The notes below the pieces were generated by a model. The model saw only the letters and a program-made list of their open reading frames with translations. It had not been told where the DNA came from and ran no database searches. Source: a virus. From it: DNA of 35,780 nt. How positions within the stretch are numbered: position 1 is the first letter of the stretch; every line of letters starts with the position of its first letter. The DNA is taken from the IMG/VR virus record IMGVR_UViG_3300032282_004479, positions 1-35,780 of that record. One strand, written 5' to 3'. Shown here piece after piece: positions 24,820 to 33,072 of the stretch. The translations under genes were made by a program, and so were the position numbers.

Positions 24820-26708
24820 TCGCGTACAGTCTTAATATGAATTACAATTTCATCGGTACCAAGCTCCATGATGTTGTTGCCTGATATACTGATATCATCA
24901 TATTCAGGAACACCATAGATACGAAGCTCCGTTCCATTATAGCTCTCGACGAAAAAGTCCACTAGCTTGATAATACCGTTTGCATAGTCGATGGTGCCTA
25001 CATCCTTTACCTTGATGTGATTACCACGACCATCGGAGCGCACTAGTCTGACCGTGCCAATACCGTCATCCTCTAATACTACTGTTCCCAGGTTAGGTGC
25101 AACGAAAGAAGAGCTGGTCATTGCATGTGTGTCGTTCTCAGGGTGAGTTTGACCAAGCTCTGGTCCACGTGAATACAGTGGTATACCAAAGCGTATGATG
25201 ATGTTCTGCGACACATTGAGAAACGGTACGATCTTTTTGAAAATATCGATCTTGGTCTCGTTACTCACAATACTCGGCGTAGTTGCATCAATAGCCGATG
25301 TAAGCTTGGACTTACGCAAAGTCACATTGAAATTACGTAGGTTAACTGTGTCATAGTTGACAATGGTGTTGTAAACTGCAGTACGAATTTGATCGGGGCG
25401 ATTTTTGGTGATATTGATGTTGTAGTTGACCGTGCTAGTGATGTTGTAATAAAGACTTTCTGGCTCAATGAAAACTGCATCAATAGACAATGGTGAACGT
25501 GGAGCTAGGAAACTAGCATACTCCAGCTTCTTTGCATCGGGTAAACCCTCGACGTCTTTCAGCTTAACCGAAACATAGACCTTGCCATACAGTGGAGGTT
25601 CCAGCGTCTCACCACCAAATACAGCAATAGCTTCGATCTCAGGGAATGCATTACGTAACAGGATCTCGTAGTCAGTGCTTGTGATAGCTCTTTCCTGTGT
25701 CTGAAAGTATCTTGGTGCTTTGAAGCGAATTTGCTCAATGCTCTCGGCGTCTGCACCGTTATATGATCCACCTGGATATTCAGCTGAAGTCATCAGCTTG
25801 CTGGATCCCGTGTATACGCCACCAGAGGTCAGACCAACATCCGTGTCTAGATTGAATACAGTTACACCATTACCCATCTCACCTTCGCTGACACGGTATT
25901 CGATAGTAACAACTGCACCATTGCGTGGACGGCGACCGATAATGTCGTCACCAAAGACCACTTCATACTTACCATTATCAGCTGCCTGCAGGAAAAACTT
26001 CGTATCGGTGCTTTTGATATCAAGTAGAGTTGCAGTATAAACATAGTCGTAGGTAGTTGCACCTGAGTTTTCGCTTACAGTCACAGTGATGGAGTCAGTA
26101 TCAACTGCAGGGTCGGTTAGTACAAATCTTTGGTTCTCCAGCGTATAGTCAATAACATAAGTGTCGGTCTGGTAGATGCCTTGGTAGATAGTAAATGGAT
26201 TAACGATAGTGCTACCGCCGAGATTATCATACTCTCTATAGGACACAATGAAAACATTACGATCATTTTCGCTATCGTAGATTGGTGTGTTGTTTACATA
26301 GTTTGCATCAGTGACAAATGTACGGGAAACACCCTGAGTCGTGCCACTGAACCTTGTGCCCTTCGGCATAACCAATGCAGTAACTGTTGGATCCAAGTAT
26401 ACTTCAAATGGCTCCAGTGTAATACGCGATGACTTCTTACTGCGTGGAAGGTAGTTAAGCTCCTTGGCATGGCTGACGATGCTGTCTCTTAGCTGTGCAG
26501 AGTCCAAAAATGACTCCGAAGCTACCATGTTCAGATAAAAAGAGTTAAGGAAAGTATTGTACGCCAATACATCCAGCAGTATATTAATATTCGACCCCTC
26601 GAAGTCATAGTCTTTGAACGCTGACTGTGCCTTGAGGAAGTTCTTTAAGCTGCTTTTTGTGCTATCAAAGTCGAGAGAAGTAAGTTCCAGTGAGCTGTTT
26701 GCTGCCAT
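24816..26708 (-). CDS. 6: Baseplate wedge protein gp6
   Basis: A 630-residue protein, near T4 gp6 (660). The opening (LELTSLDFDSTKSSLKNFLK, DYDFEGSNINILLDVLAYNT, then FLDSAQLRDSIVSHAKELNY and LPRSKKSSRI) is diagnostic. The body contains VVFGDDIIGRRPRNGAVVTI and the conserved central segment ERAITSTDYEILLRNAFPEI, then PPLYGKVYVSVKLKD. gp6 is the J-like wedge protein that forms the inner ring around the tail hub, working with gp25 and gp53. It lies one base after gp25, the usual neighbour. Start ATG 26708 is clear. Confidence 0.93.
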   Translation of the reverse strand: MAANSSLELTSLDFDSTKSSLKNFLKAQSAFKDYDFEGSNINILLDVLAYNTFLNSFYLNMVASESFLDSAQLRDSIVSHAKELNYLPRSKKSSRITLEPFEVYLDPTVTALVMPKGTRFSGTTQGVSRTFVTDANYVNNTPIYDSENDRNVFIVSYREYDNLGGSTIVNPFTIYQGIYQTDTYVIDYTLENQRFVLTDPAVDTDSITVTVSENSGATTYDYVYTATLLDIKSTDTKFFLQAADNGKYEVVFGDDIIGRRPRNGAVVTIEYRVSEGEMGNGVTVFNLDTDVGLTSGGVYTGSSKLMTSAEYPGGSYNGADAESIEQIRFKAPRYFQTQERAITSTDYEILLRNAFPEIEAIAVFGGETLEPPLYGKVYVSVKLKDVEGLPDAKKLEYASFLAPRSPLSIDAVFIEPESLYYNITSTVNYNINITKNRPDQIRTAVYNTIVNYDTVNLRNFNVTLRKSKLTSAIDATTPSIVSNETKIDIFKKIVPFLNVSQNIIIRFGIPLYSRGPELGQTHPENDTHAMTSSSFVAPNLGTVVLEDDGIGTVRLVRSDGRGNHIKVKDVGTIDYANGIIKLVDFFVESYNGTELRIYGVPEYDDISISGNNIMELGTDEIVIHIKTVRE

Positions 26709-26709
26709 A

Positions 26710-27132
26710 TTAGCGGACTCTTTGCAAGATTAGGTTGAGAGTGTTTACTGTATTACTATTTATCAGTGAAAAAACGATCGTGGCTATGACTGTGTTAGGG
26801 TTGCTCTCACTGAAAGCGACATTGACTCCAAGCAAATTCACTCTCGGCTCATGGAATTGCAGTGTTTCTTTGATGTAATCCTTCATGTCATGTAGGGTAA
26901 AATTATCCATTGGCTGGAATAATGTGCGATAGACATTGCTGCCGATCCCTGGATTGAAGAATCGCTCGCCATAGTTAGTCATCAGCAGATTCTTTATGCT
27001 CTGCTTTATGCTCTCTGTGTTTGTCACTCGTGCAATATCACCAGACAGCGGATGTTTTTCAAGATTAGACAGAAAATCAGAGTATATCTCTGGTTGTTTG
27101 GTATATGCAGTAATCGATTGTGCTCTAGACAT
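26710..27132 (-). CDS. 25: Baseplate wedge protein gp25
   Basis: A 140-residue protein (T4 gp25 is 132). Diagnostic blocks are YGERFFNPGIGS (54-65) and the HEPRVNL motif (94-100), containing the EPR triad conserved in gp25, in type VI secretion TssE and in GPW proteins. It attaches sheath to baseplate together with gp6 and gp53. It follows a 130-base gap after PAAR and leads the wedge genes. No AATAAATA-type promoter is seen just upstream on the minus strand. Confidence 0.95.
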   Translation of the reverse strand: MSRAQSITAYTKQPEIYSDFLSNLEKHPLSGDIARVTNTESIKQSIKNLLMTNYGERFFNPGIGSNVYRTLFQPMDNFTLHDMKDYIKETLQFHEPRVNLLGVNVAFSESNPNTVIATIVFSLINSNTVNTLNLILQRVR

Positions 27133-27262
27133 TGTTTTTCTCTCGTTATAAATACATTCCTTGGTGAAGCTACACCATTTAATTAAATTAATTTAGAATA
27201 CCATCGAAGATATATCGAAGATACTCACAATCATACACAATCATAGGCTATCAGCCCATAGG
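27133..27262. repeat. Intergenic gap with three short direct duplications
   Basis: The gap between PAAR and gp25 is the longest non-coding stretch in the window. It holds ATCGAAGATA twice (27203, 27214), CACAATCATA twice in tandem (27226, 27236) and CATAGGCTATC twice (27242, 27257); the last copy runs into the end of PAAR. TTAATTAA-type AT palindromes lie at about 27178-27195. A perfect TATAAATA occurs on the plus strand at 27147. No clear terminator is seen. Confidence 0.7.
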
Positions 27263-27553
27263 CTATCCACCTGCAAATACATCACCCGACCCTGCAGCCA
27301 CAGACGTACAGCCAGATATTCCATCACCCACACGCCCACATCCCTTACCATTAATGAATACAGTAGTAGACCCCACAGCTATTGGTGCTGCATGTACAGG
27401 GCATGGCACTCCAGGGAGTAAATGTGGTGTATTACTATCTCCCTGGCGACTCACCCCTATACCATTCACAAATACATTATCCGAATGACCGCTCCTTACC
27501 ATACCAGAGCAGTGGGCTACATCAGCATCTCCCTGTCTTGTTACTGCAGGCAT
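27263..27553 (-). CDS. PAAR-domain spike tip protein (gp5.4-like)
   Basis: A 96-residue protein. The opening PAVTRQGDADVAHC, then VFVNGIGVSRQGDSNTPH and VFINGKGCGRVGDGIS, has the PAAR repeat layout. Likely metal ligands are among H14, C15, H44, C51, H54 and C82. PAAR proteins form a small sharp cone with a bound metal at the end of the beta-helix spike of T4-like tails and type VI secretion systems. Here it follows the separate beta-helix gene and a 70-residue protein, exactly where a tip should be made. TAATG overlap with the gene before. Confidence 0.92.
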   Translation of the reverse strand: MPAVTRQGDADVAHCSGMVRSGHSDNVFVNGIGVSRQGDSNTPHLLPGVPCPVHAAPIAVGSTTVFINGKGCGRVGDGISGCTSVAAGSGDVFAGG

Positions 27554-27765
27554 TACTTTCTTTCCCTTTTCATCAATTCTTTTAGCTTATCATTCCATGA
27601 GTCAATTTCATTGTGTTGATCATGACTATGCGGTCCATCGGGTATCACAGGGCGAAACTCTATTACATTATCAAACTCCAATGGTATATCATCATAGTTA
27701 TCATAGGTATACAGTGTTCTGCCTATTAGTATAACGAACTTATGGTCGGAGATAGGTTTGCTCAT
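27553..27765 (-). CDS. Conserved-looking 70-residue protein in the spike cluster
   Basis: ATG 27765 overlaps the beta-helix stop as ATGA, and its TAA overlaps the PAAR start as TAATG, so it is tightly coupled on both sides. The sequence (KFVILIGRTLYTYDNYDDIP, LEFDNVIEFRPVIPDGPHSH, then a charged helix EIDSWNDKLKELMKRERK) suggests a small beta domain plus helix. There is no signal peptide. I think similar small proteins occur near PAAR in cyanophages, but I cannot confirm that. It may be a chaperone or adaptor for loading the spike tip; speculative. Confidence 0.7.
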   Translation of the reverse strand: MSKPISDHKFVILIGRTLYTYDNYDDIPLEFDNVIEFRPVIPDGPHSHDQHNEIDSWNDKLKELMKRERK

Positions 27766-28418
27766 GGGTTCAGATCAATCCTCGGTGCTTTCATTGTTGT
27801 TGTTCCCCCTGACTTGGTATCCAGTGTAGAACCTACATTCATTACTGTCTTGGCAGAGCTCTTGGTCTGGAAGTCTCCCCCCTGTGCATCAGACGATATT
27901 CCTCCCGATGCAACAAAGTTGATGTCTCCTCCATTCGCCTTGATTGCAACCGAGCCACCAGCCTCTATATTAATGTCATTATCTGCCTTGATCGTTACAT
28001 TCTTGGCTATCAAATACAAATCATCCAATATGATAATGCTCGCTCCACTCTTTATCATCAATCCATACTTATCAGATACTACTGTCGTCGATGGTCCATC
28101 AATCTCTATATGCTGCCCTGCCGATGATACTCTCAGATTGCCATTATACTTCAAGTCTGTGTTGTTGTCAATAGTCTGTGTCATGCCTCCCTGAACATAA
28201 CTATGCAAATGTCCCTTGATACTGTCTACTCTACGTCCATCACTACTAAACTCCATATACGAACCTGAACGATGCGCAAGCCGAATGCGCTCCTTACCAG
28301 GGGTATCATCAAACTCAAACTCATGACCAGACTCGGTTACGCTCTTCTTGTTATAATAATACTCTGCGTCATAACTCGTCTCTGGATGTCTCTGCTTCTG
28401 CTTCTCTTCATCTGCCAT
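27762..28418 (-). CDS. Beta-helix tail spike protein (gp5 C-terminal/VgrG-spike-like)
   Basis: A 218-residue protein. I choose ATG 28418 (MADEEKQ), which has AGGA upstream and overlaps the gp5-like stop as TGATG; GTG 28421 is the alternative. Residues about 30-60 (GHEFEFDDTPGKERIRLAHR, SGSYMEFSSDG) are the gp5/VgrG pattern that leads into the spike. From about 65 onward short alternating strands repeat (VTIKADNDINIEAGGSVAIK, MKAPRIDLNP), as in the triple-stranded beta-helix of T4 gp5 and VgrG. It should trimerise into the membrane-piercing needle between the gp5-like base and the PAAR tip. In T4 this region is fused to gp5. Confidence 0.85.
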   Translation of the reverse strand: MADEEKQKQRHPETSYDAEYYYNKKSVTESGHEFEFDDTPGKERIRLAHRSGSYMEFSSDGRRVDSIKGHLHSYVQGGMTQTIDNNTDLKYNGNLRVSSAGQHIEIDGPSTTVVSDKYGLMIKSGASIIILDDLYLIAKNVTIKADNDINIEAGGSVAIKANGGDINFVASGGISSDAQGGDFQTKSSAKTVMNVGSTLDTKSGGTTTMKAPRIDLNP

Positions 28419-30070
28419 CACTTAGTTCCTATCACTCTGTTAACCGTTCCCGTTACACTATATCCTACGCCTGCATTTCGATTCAATGTTGATCTGATTC
28501 CGTTAATCGTCAATGCATCAGGTAAATTAACCGTTATGCTCGAGTTCTTTAATGAATTGATCGCATAGTTTGCATTTACTATCTTCGTATTCGGTAAAAT
28601 AGTACTCGTTCTTACTCTCGGTGCAGTTCCTCTCGATGGAGGTACTGGTGGTGCTGTGCTTACCGATACTATGTTTCTACCATTCGCACGATTAATAGCC
28701 GCTACCTGTGCTAAACTCGTTACTCCATTGACATTTATGCTCGAATTCAAAAATGCGCCTGACAATCTAGCAGCTGCATTTAACTGATTGGCAAACCCAG
28801 CAGCTGCCTGTGAACCACTAATGTTAGCTACAACACTCGCAATGTTGCTCACACTCTGTATGGAACCTAATATGTTGCTGATGTTCGAATTAGGTAAATT
28901 GATCGCTGGCATTCCAGGTATCTTCGGTATCGGTATGCTCTTGTTACCTGCAAATGCTGACTCTCCTAATCCCTTCATCATACCTGCCACTGCCAATGCA
29001 GCACCAAAGCTGCCTGTCAATGGTCCAAGTAAACTCTGTGCTCCCCCAGCAAGATTCGCCAATCCCTTTGCTCCACCCAGCGCACCTAATATGCCCTCCA
29101 TCGGGTTGCCACCACCAAATGCACTGGCAAGCATCTGCTCCGTGCCAATGACTGTCTTGATGATATTCAATGCAATCGCAGGGTTTCTCGCAATGCTGTT
29201 CAACAAATCCTGTTGGTTTGATGTCTTATATCTACCTGAGTTTACCATCTGTGTCGCCAGAGTTATCTGTGCTGCTGGTGTGATTGGTATTTTATTAGAG
29301 ATATTGCTGATCTGATTTGTTGCACGTGAAACGCTCTGTGCCGTGCTCGCAATCTTTGCTGCTGTTCCTGCCAATGATATTAGTGTATTCAAATCCATCT
29401 TGCCACTGGCAATCTTCTGGAAATTAGATAACAATGAACCCGATACACCAAGAACATTCATCATGCCCTTTACTGCAGGTAATGCACTAACTAATGCACC
29501 TGCAACATTACCTGGATCTACTCTGTTAATTGTATTGTGAACGTCGCTACCATCAAACTGTGATGAACCAATGGTAGGTTTGTCAACATGAAGCTGATCC
29601 TCCTTGGCAGTGTCCTCGGTCATTCTCTTGGTTGAAACGTCGTTCTTATCTTCACCCTGCGTGTCTTGAGTACGTGCTCCCTTGGGCAAATCATTATTGT
29701 CTGGTTTTACCTCTTCACCGTCATTACCTGCATCAGCACCAGAGCGTGTGAGTATACCAAATATAACAGGTATACTCTCTTCTGCATCTGCATAGAAGCC
29801 AACGACAATCGTGTCTTTCTTAAGACCAATCGGTGTGGTACCAACACCACTCCTACCAGCACCAGTTAATGGTCCACCAATAGGTAATAATGGCACAGCC
29901 CATGGAAGCTTCTCGTCTGGTACATTCTTTTCATCGTCATGCTTACCAAAGATACGAATCTGTACACGACCAGACTCTGTTGTATCTTTCTTTCCCTGCT
30001 TGCCATCACCACGATTAACAACTTTGGCAACAAACCATTTGAAGTGTGAACCAAGAGCTCTTTCTGTCAT
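28418..30070 (-). CDS. 5: Baseplate central spike base, gp5-like OB-fold protein without lysozyme
   Basis: A 550-residue protein. Residues 8-110 (HFKWFVAKVVNRGDG, GRVQIRIFG, KLPWAVPLLPIGGP, KDTIVVGFYADAEES, PVIFGILTRSG) form the OB-fold of gp5 and of phage spike proteins. Residues about 110-180 are acidic and polar. Residues about 185-475 are rich in Gly, Ala, Ser and hydrophobics (for example GALGGAKGLANLAGGAQS), quite unlike T4's lysozyme, and I see no E-D-T type lysozyme triad. The C-terminal 75 residues (PSRGTAPRVRTSTI, VNLPDALTINGIRST) form a separate small domain. It sits between the gp27-like hub and the beta-helix gene. The mid region could be a membrane-active or packing segment; that is inference. 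Confidence 0.8.
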   Translation of the reverse strand: MTERALGSHFKWFVAKVVNRGDGKQGKKDTTESGRVQIRIFGKHDDEKNVPDEKLPWAVPLLPIGGPLTGAGRSGVGTTPIGLKKDTIVVGFYADAEESIPVIFGILTRSGADAGNDGEEVKPDNNDLPKGARTQDTQGEDKNDVSTKRMTEDTAKEDQLHVDKPTIGSSQFDGSDVHNTINRVDPGNVAGALVSALPAVKGMMNVLGVSGSLLSNFQKIASGKMDLNTLISLAGTAAKIASTAQSVSRATNQISNISNKIPITPAAQITLATQMVNSGRYKTSNQQDLLNSIARNPAIALNIIKTVIGTEQMLASAFGGGNPMEGILGALGGAKGLANLAGGAQSLLGPLTGSFGAALAVAGMMKGLGESAFAGNKSIPIPKIPGMPAINLPNSNISNILGSIQSVSNIASVVANISGSQAAAGFANQLNAAARLSGAFLNSSINVNGVTSLAQVAAINRANGRNIVSVSTAPPVPPSRGTAPRVRTSTILPNTKIVNANYAINSLKNSSITVNLPDALTINGIRSTLNRNAGVGYSVTGTVNRVIGTK

Positions 30071-31296
30071 GCGAAGCTATCCTCAAATGCACCCTTGACT
30101 AATTGCATCTCACAGGTATATCTTGGTCTCTCTCCTGGAGCTTTAATTCTGTGTCGGCAATTGAATACAAGGAACTTGCCCGACAATGCAGGATCAATTG
30201 TTGGTGCTGTGCTGAGTGATACTTTTTTCAATAAATTGGCATTTACTAATGCACCAACCTTCAATGCACTATCACCAACTGCTGTTACATTAACTCTGCT
30301 CGATGATATAGAGTCAGCATATGCAGTTTGTGCAGGTGATTGTTCGGGTATATATGACTTCTGATTGAGACCAATGTCTTTGTGGTTGTTGACAGGCAAT
30401 ACAGATATTCTGCTCGCCTCTTGTGAATGCTTATTCTTTAATGCGCTCGACGTTCTCTCACCATCACCACCCTTTTTTGTATCTTTATCAGGATCTTTGA
30501 TGTCGTTCTTTATCTTATATTCACCAGTTGTGAAATTAAATGTTCTAACACTCTGATTGAAGTAACCACGACTGATTGTCTCGCCTGCATTAACCTGCTG
30601 TGGTATATCAACAGCAAGAACAGCATTGCCCTTTGCACCAAAGAAGTCACCGCCAGTTGCTGAATCTTGCACGAGAGTTTTGATTACCTGTCCGTCTCTA
30701 AATAGCTTTTCAACTGTCGTGAAGTGATAACCGTCTTGATTCTCAAAGAATATAAAAGATGATGACTTATTCTGTTCAGATATGCTTCTGCGTCTGATAG
30801 TGTCTATAGCCTCGAATGGCTTTAGCTTCGGCACAACGAAATTATGCAATCCTTTTGTCTCTTCAAGATCTATACTCTTTGAGCTACCAATAAAATTGTC
30901 AAAGATGTCTTTGATCATCTCAGAGAGTTGTTTTTTCTCATATGATTTAGAGATGTATTTGTTTCTTGCTTTATGTACTTCCTCAGAGCAGCAAGTCAGT
31001 ATGTATGACTTGGCTTTCATAGCCTGAGTTGATTGTACCTTTTCAATTGAATTGACTACTAACTTATAATCAACAGTTGATGATCCAGGAGATTTGAATG
31101 CAATGTTTACTGCTTCACCACCAGCAATTTTACCTTCGCCAATGAAATCTTCTGGATCTAATAGGAATATCTTAGCCACAATTCCAGGCATGAGTAAACT
31201 CTCATAGACATCAAAAGTTATAAATGTTCTTTTGAAGTCTACTCCCTTTATTGTCAATTCAGCTACTAGTATGTCTCCTGGATTATACGCTGCCAT
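30067..31296 (-). CDS. 27: Baseplate hub protein, gp27-like
   Basis: A 409-residue protein, similar in length to T4 gp27 (391). The N-terminal strand pattern (GDILVAELTIKGVDFKRTFI, DVYESLLMPGIVAKIFLLDP) and the middle (YILTCCSEEVHKARNKYISK, LSEMIKDIFDNFIG, VVPKLKPFEAIDTIRRRSIS) fit the tube-fold domains of gp27 and phage D-like hub proteins. The C-terminus has GKFLVFNCRHRIKAPGERPR. gp27 forms the trimer that adapts six-fold tube to three-fold spike. Direct overlap with the gp5-like gene supports this. Assignment rests on pattern and position. Confidence 0.78.
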   Translation of the reverse strand: MAAYNPGDILVAELTIKGVDFKRTFITFDVYESLLMPGIVAKIFLLDPEDFIGEGKIAGGEAVNIAFKSPGSSTVDYKLVVNSIEKVQSTQAMKAKSYILTCCSEEVHKARNKYISKSYEKKQLSEMIKDIFDNFIGSSKSIDLEETKGLHNFVVPKLKPFEAIDTIRRRSISEQNKSSSFIFFENQDGYHFTTVEKLFRDGQVIKTLVQDSATGGDFFGAKGNAVLAVDIPQQVNAGETISRGYFNQSVRTFNFTTGEYKIKNDIKDPDKDTKKGGDGERTSSALKNKHSQEASRISVLPVNNHKDIGLNQKSYIPEQSPAQTAYADSISSSRVNVTAVGDSALKVGALVNANLLKKVSLSTAPTIDPALSGKFLVFNCRHRIKAPGERPRYTCEMQLVKGAFEDSFA

Positions 31297-32168
31297 TATT
31301 TACTAAGCAATCTCTTGAGTTGGAGTGCGGCAGTTGTGCCATATTCTTTATTCAAAGCTCTTATGCTCTGTTTATCTGTATTCTTTATATCTTCAACATC
31401 ATAATAGGTAACTGGAGTCCAATAAACAAATTCCTCATCGGATATATTCTTTGCGATCAAATTCGCCTCTGATATATTTACAGAAACTCCATTAACTTCA
31501 CCAGATAGAGTTGCAGTAACGCTGTTGTTACTATATGTATCAGTTGTCCCGAACACCTGATGAATACGTACAACGCTGCTATTAGAGAATAGCAACTGTC
31601 CGTTAGCCACTGGCAAACCATCAGAGAATATTGTTACCTTTTCATCTAATGTAAGAGTTGCATCATAATCAACTTTGTATTCCCAGATCTGATTTGTGTT
31701 GACAATCCAGTCTACCTGTCTGCGTCTATACTCTAATATGTTTCTGCCTGCATAGATTGGCTCATAGTATTTTTTTCTGTAATCAAGAGCTGCATTATAT
31801 TCAGAGACAGAAATAGTTGCAGTATCATCATACCAATTATTATTCCAGTATGCAACTTTGTTCTGAGCTCTTTCAACTGCTCCATATTTGATAGTCAAAA
31901 AGTTATTGAAGTCATACTGATTGAGATTCCAATCGTAATATGGATCTACAACACCATTAGACAAATAAACTAACCATGATAGGTATGGATCGTTATACAC
32001 AGCATTAGAGATATTATCTGCTCTTTCGGAGTTTATCAATTCTAAATTATAAAAGTACTCTGGCTTGTTGTAAACTCTGTTTAGAAAGTTTACACGTGCC
32101 ATTAAATTCTTTGCTTGGTAACCATTATAAGTTATGGTTGGGAACTTCTTAAAATACTGTTCGCTCAT
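31296..32168 (-). CDS. 53: Baseplate wedge protein gp53
   Basis: A 290-residue protein. Residues 53-80 (ISNAVYNDPYLSWLVYLSNG, DPYYDW) match the gp53 core, which in T4 reads NAIYGNPQLYWVLL and DPYYGW. T4 gp53 has 196 residues; here a beta-rich insertion of about 90 residues (about 150-240, TLTLDEKVTIFSDGLPV onward) precedes the conserved C-terminal helix (IKNTDKQSIRALNKEYG). gp53 clamps wedges together around the hub and has a LysM-like fold. The ATG overlaps the gp48 stop as ATGA. The extended form is usual in marine T4-like phages as far as I recall. Confidence 0.88.
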   Translation of the reverse strand: MSEQYFKKFPTITYNGYQAKNLMARVNFLNRVYNKPEYFYNLELINSERADNISNAVYNDPYLSWLVYLSNGVVDPYYDWNLNQYDFNNFLTIKYGAVERAQNKVAYWNNNWYDDTATISVSEYNAALDYRKKYYEPIYAGRNILEYRRRQVDWIVNTNQIWEYKVDYDATLTLDEKVTIFSDGLPVANGQLLFSNSSVVRIHQVFGTTDTYSNNSVTATLSGEVNGVSVNISEANLIAKNISDEEFVYWTPVTYYDVEDIKNTDKQSIRALNKEYGTTAALQLKRLLSK

Positions 32169-33019
32169 GAGCTTCCCATACTTGATTTCAAGAAGTATTC
32201 GACTTCCTGTATTGTTACTTTAAAGTCAACTGCAGTCGGTCTACCATCTCTAAAGAATGATGGAGCTCCGTCTGGTGCAAAATTGAAAGCGCAATCTTTT
32301 ATAACACCATATTTGAATGGATAAAGCTCTGCTCCTTTTGCAACAACCTGACATTTAACTAAACTTGGCCAAGATAAAATTGCACCACCAACTCCCGAAC
32401 TTCTATCTGGTGACATATGATATCTTGTCAAAGTTACCATATTAGCTATTTCTTGTGCTTCTTGGTTATTTTTTGGATATAATCTCCATGCAAACTGATA
32501 TTGTTTGTACTGCGGAGATTTAAACATAACTGTTAAGAATGGATTTAATGATAGACCAGTCATTGCTGATGCTATTGGAGCTCCAGCAGAAGCAGCTGCT
32601 CCAGCTACTTGCGCTCCTAATCCAGCTAAACCACCTGCAGCAGCTGCAGCTGCTCCAGCTGCGCCCACTGCGCCAGCAAGACCTGCTAATAATCCCATAC
32701 CAGCTAAACTTCCCACTTCTCCAGCCAATGCTGCATTAGTTGCAGCTCCTGCGGCTGTATTCAATGGTTCATCAGAATAATTTGCACTATAATTATCAAC
32801 TAAGTTATTTGGTATTGGAAGGCGCATCGATGCAAGACGATTTGCACTACCAATACTATTAAGATCTTCTCTTCTATATTGGTAAAAAACTATATTCATA
32901 TAATATGAACTATTCAAATCTCCTGGAAAAGTATATTCGCCACCAGAATCAACATTAGCGATACCAATTTTTTGTTTGCCTTGGTCTATAAGTTCTGAAA
33001 CTGTATCTCTAATTGACAT
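32165..33019 (-). CDS. 48: Baseplate tail-tube cap gp48
   Basis: A 284-residue protein starting at ATG 33019 (MSIRDTVSELIDQGKQKIGI); an AGGATA site lies upstream, and a longer reading would run through the promoter. The N-terminus, ANVDSGGEYTFPGDL, and the C-terminal tube domain (NPFLTVMFKSPQYKQYQFAW, LYPKNNQEAQEIANMV, YPFKYGVIKDCAFNFAPDGA, IQEVEYFLKS) match gp48 of marine T4-like phages. Between them is an Ala/Gly-rich hydrophobic insert at 89-155. gp48 sits on the hub and with gp54 starts tube polymerisation. First gene of the minus-strand run. Confidence 0.86.
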   Translation of the reverse strand: MSIRDTVSELIDQGKQKIGIANVDSGGEYTFPGDLNSSYYMNIVFYQYRREDLNSIGSANRLASMRLPIPNNLVDNYSANYSDEPLNTAAGAATNAALAGEVGSLAGMGLLAGLAGAVGAAGAAAAAAGGLAGLGAQVAGAAASAGAPIASAMTGLSLNPFLTVMFKSPQYKQYQFAWRLYPKNNQEAQEIANMVTLTRYHMSPDRSSGVGGAILSWPSLVKCQVVAKGAELYPFKYGVIKDCAFNFAPDGAPSFFRDGRPTAVDFKVTIQEVEYFLKSSMGSS

Positions 33020-33032
33020 ATGAATATATCCT

Positions 33033-33040
33033 GCTAAATA
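33033..33040 (+). promoter_or_regulatory. Late-type promoter for the plus-strand genes
   Basis: GCTAAATA on the plus strand, 33 bases before ATG 33073 of gp4, close to the T4 late consensus TATAAATA and to the CTAAATA variant reported for T4-like cyanophages. Faces the minus-strand motif 9 bases away. Confidence 0.45.
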
Positions 33041-33048
33041 ACATATGA

Positions 33049-33056
33049 TATTTATT
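33049..33056 (-). promoter_or_regulatory. Late-type promoter for gp48 and the hub genes
   Basis: TAATAAATAT on the minus strand, 30 bases before ATG 33019. A leader of about 23 bases with AGGATA fits a T4 late transcript. Likely drives the long run gp48 to PAAR and perhaps beyond. Confidence 0.6.
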
Positions 33057-33072
33057 AGTGTTCGATGGACCA

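Noticed and set aside
26757-26764. GATAAATA on the minus strand inside gp25, 49 bases before gp6
   Set aside because: Two mismatches from the consensus counted against the better sites, and the spacing is long; not strong enough to call.
27147-27154. Perfect TATAAATA (T4 late promoter consensus) on the plus strand in the gap before gp25
   Set aside because: It points away from gp25, into antisense of PAAR and the spike genes, with no plus-strand gene downstream until 33073. Probably chance in AT-rich DNA, though antisense RNA cannot be excluded.
28788-29315. 175-codon open frame on the plus strand opposite the gp5-like gene
   Set aside because: Shadow of the Gly/Ala-rich coding on the other strand; the composition avoids stops. 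No ribosome site or promoter.
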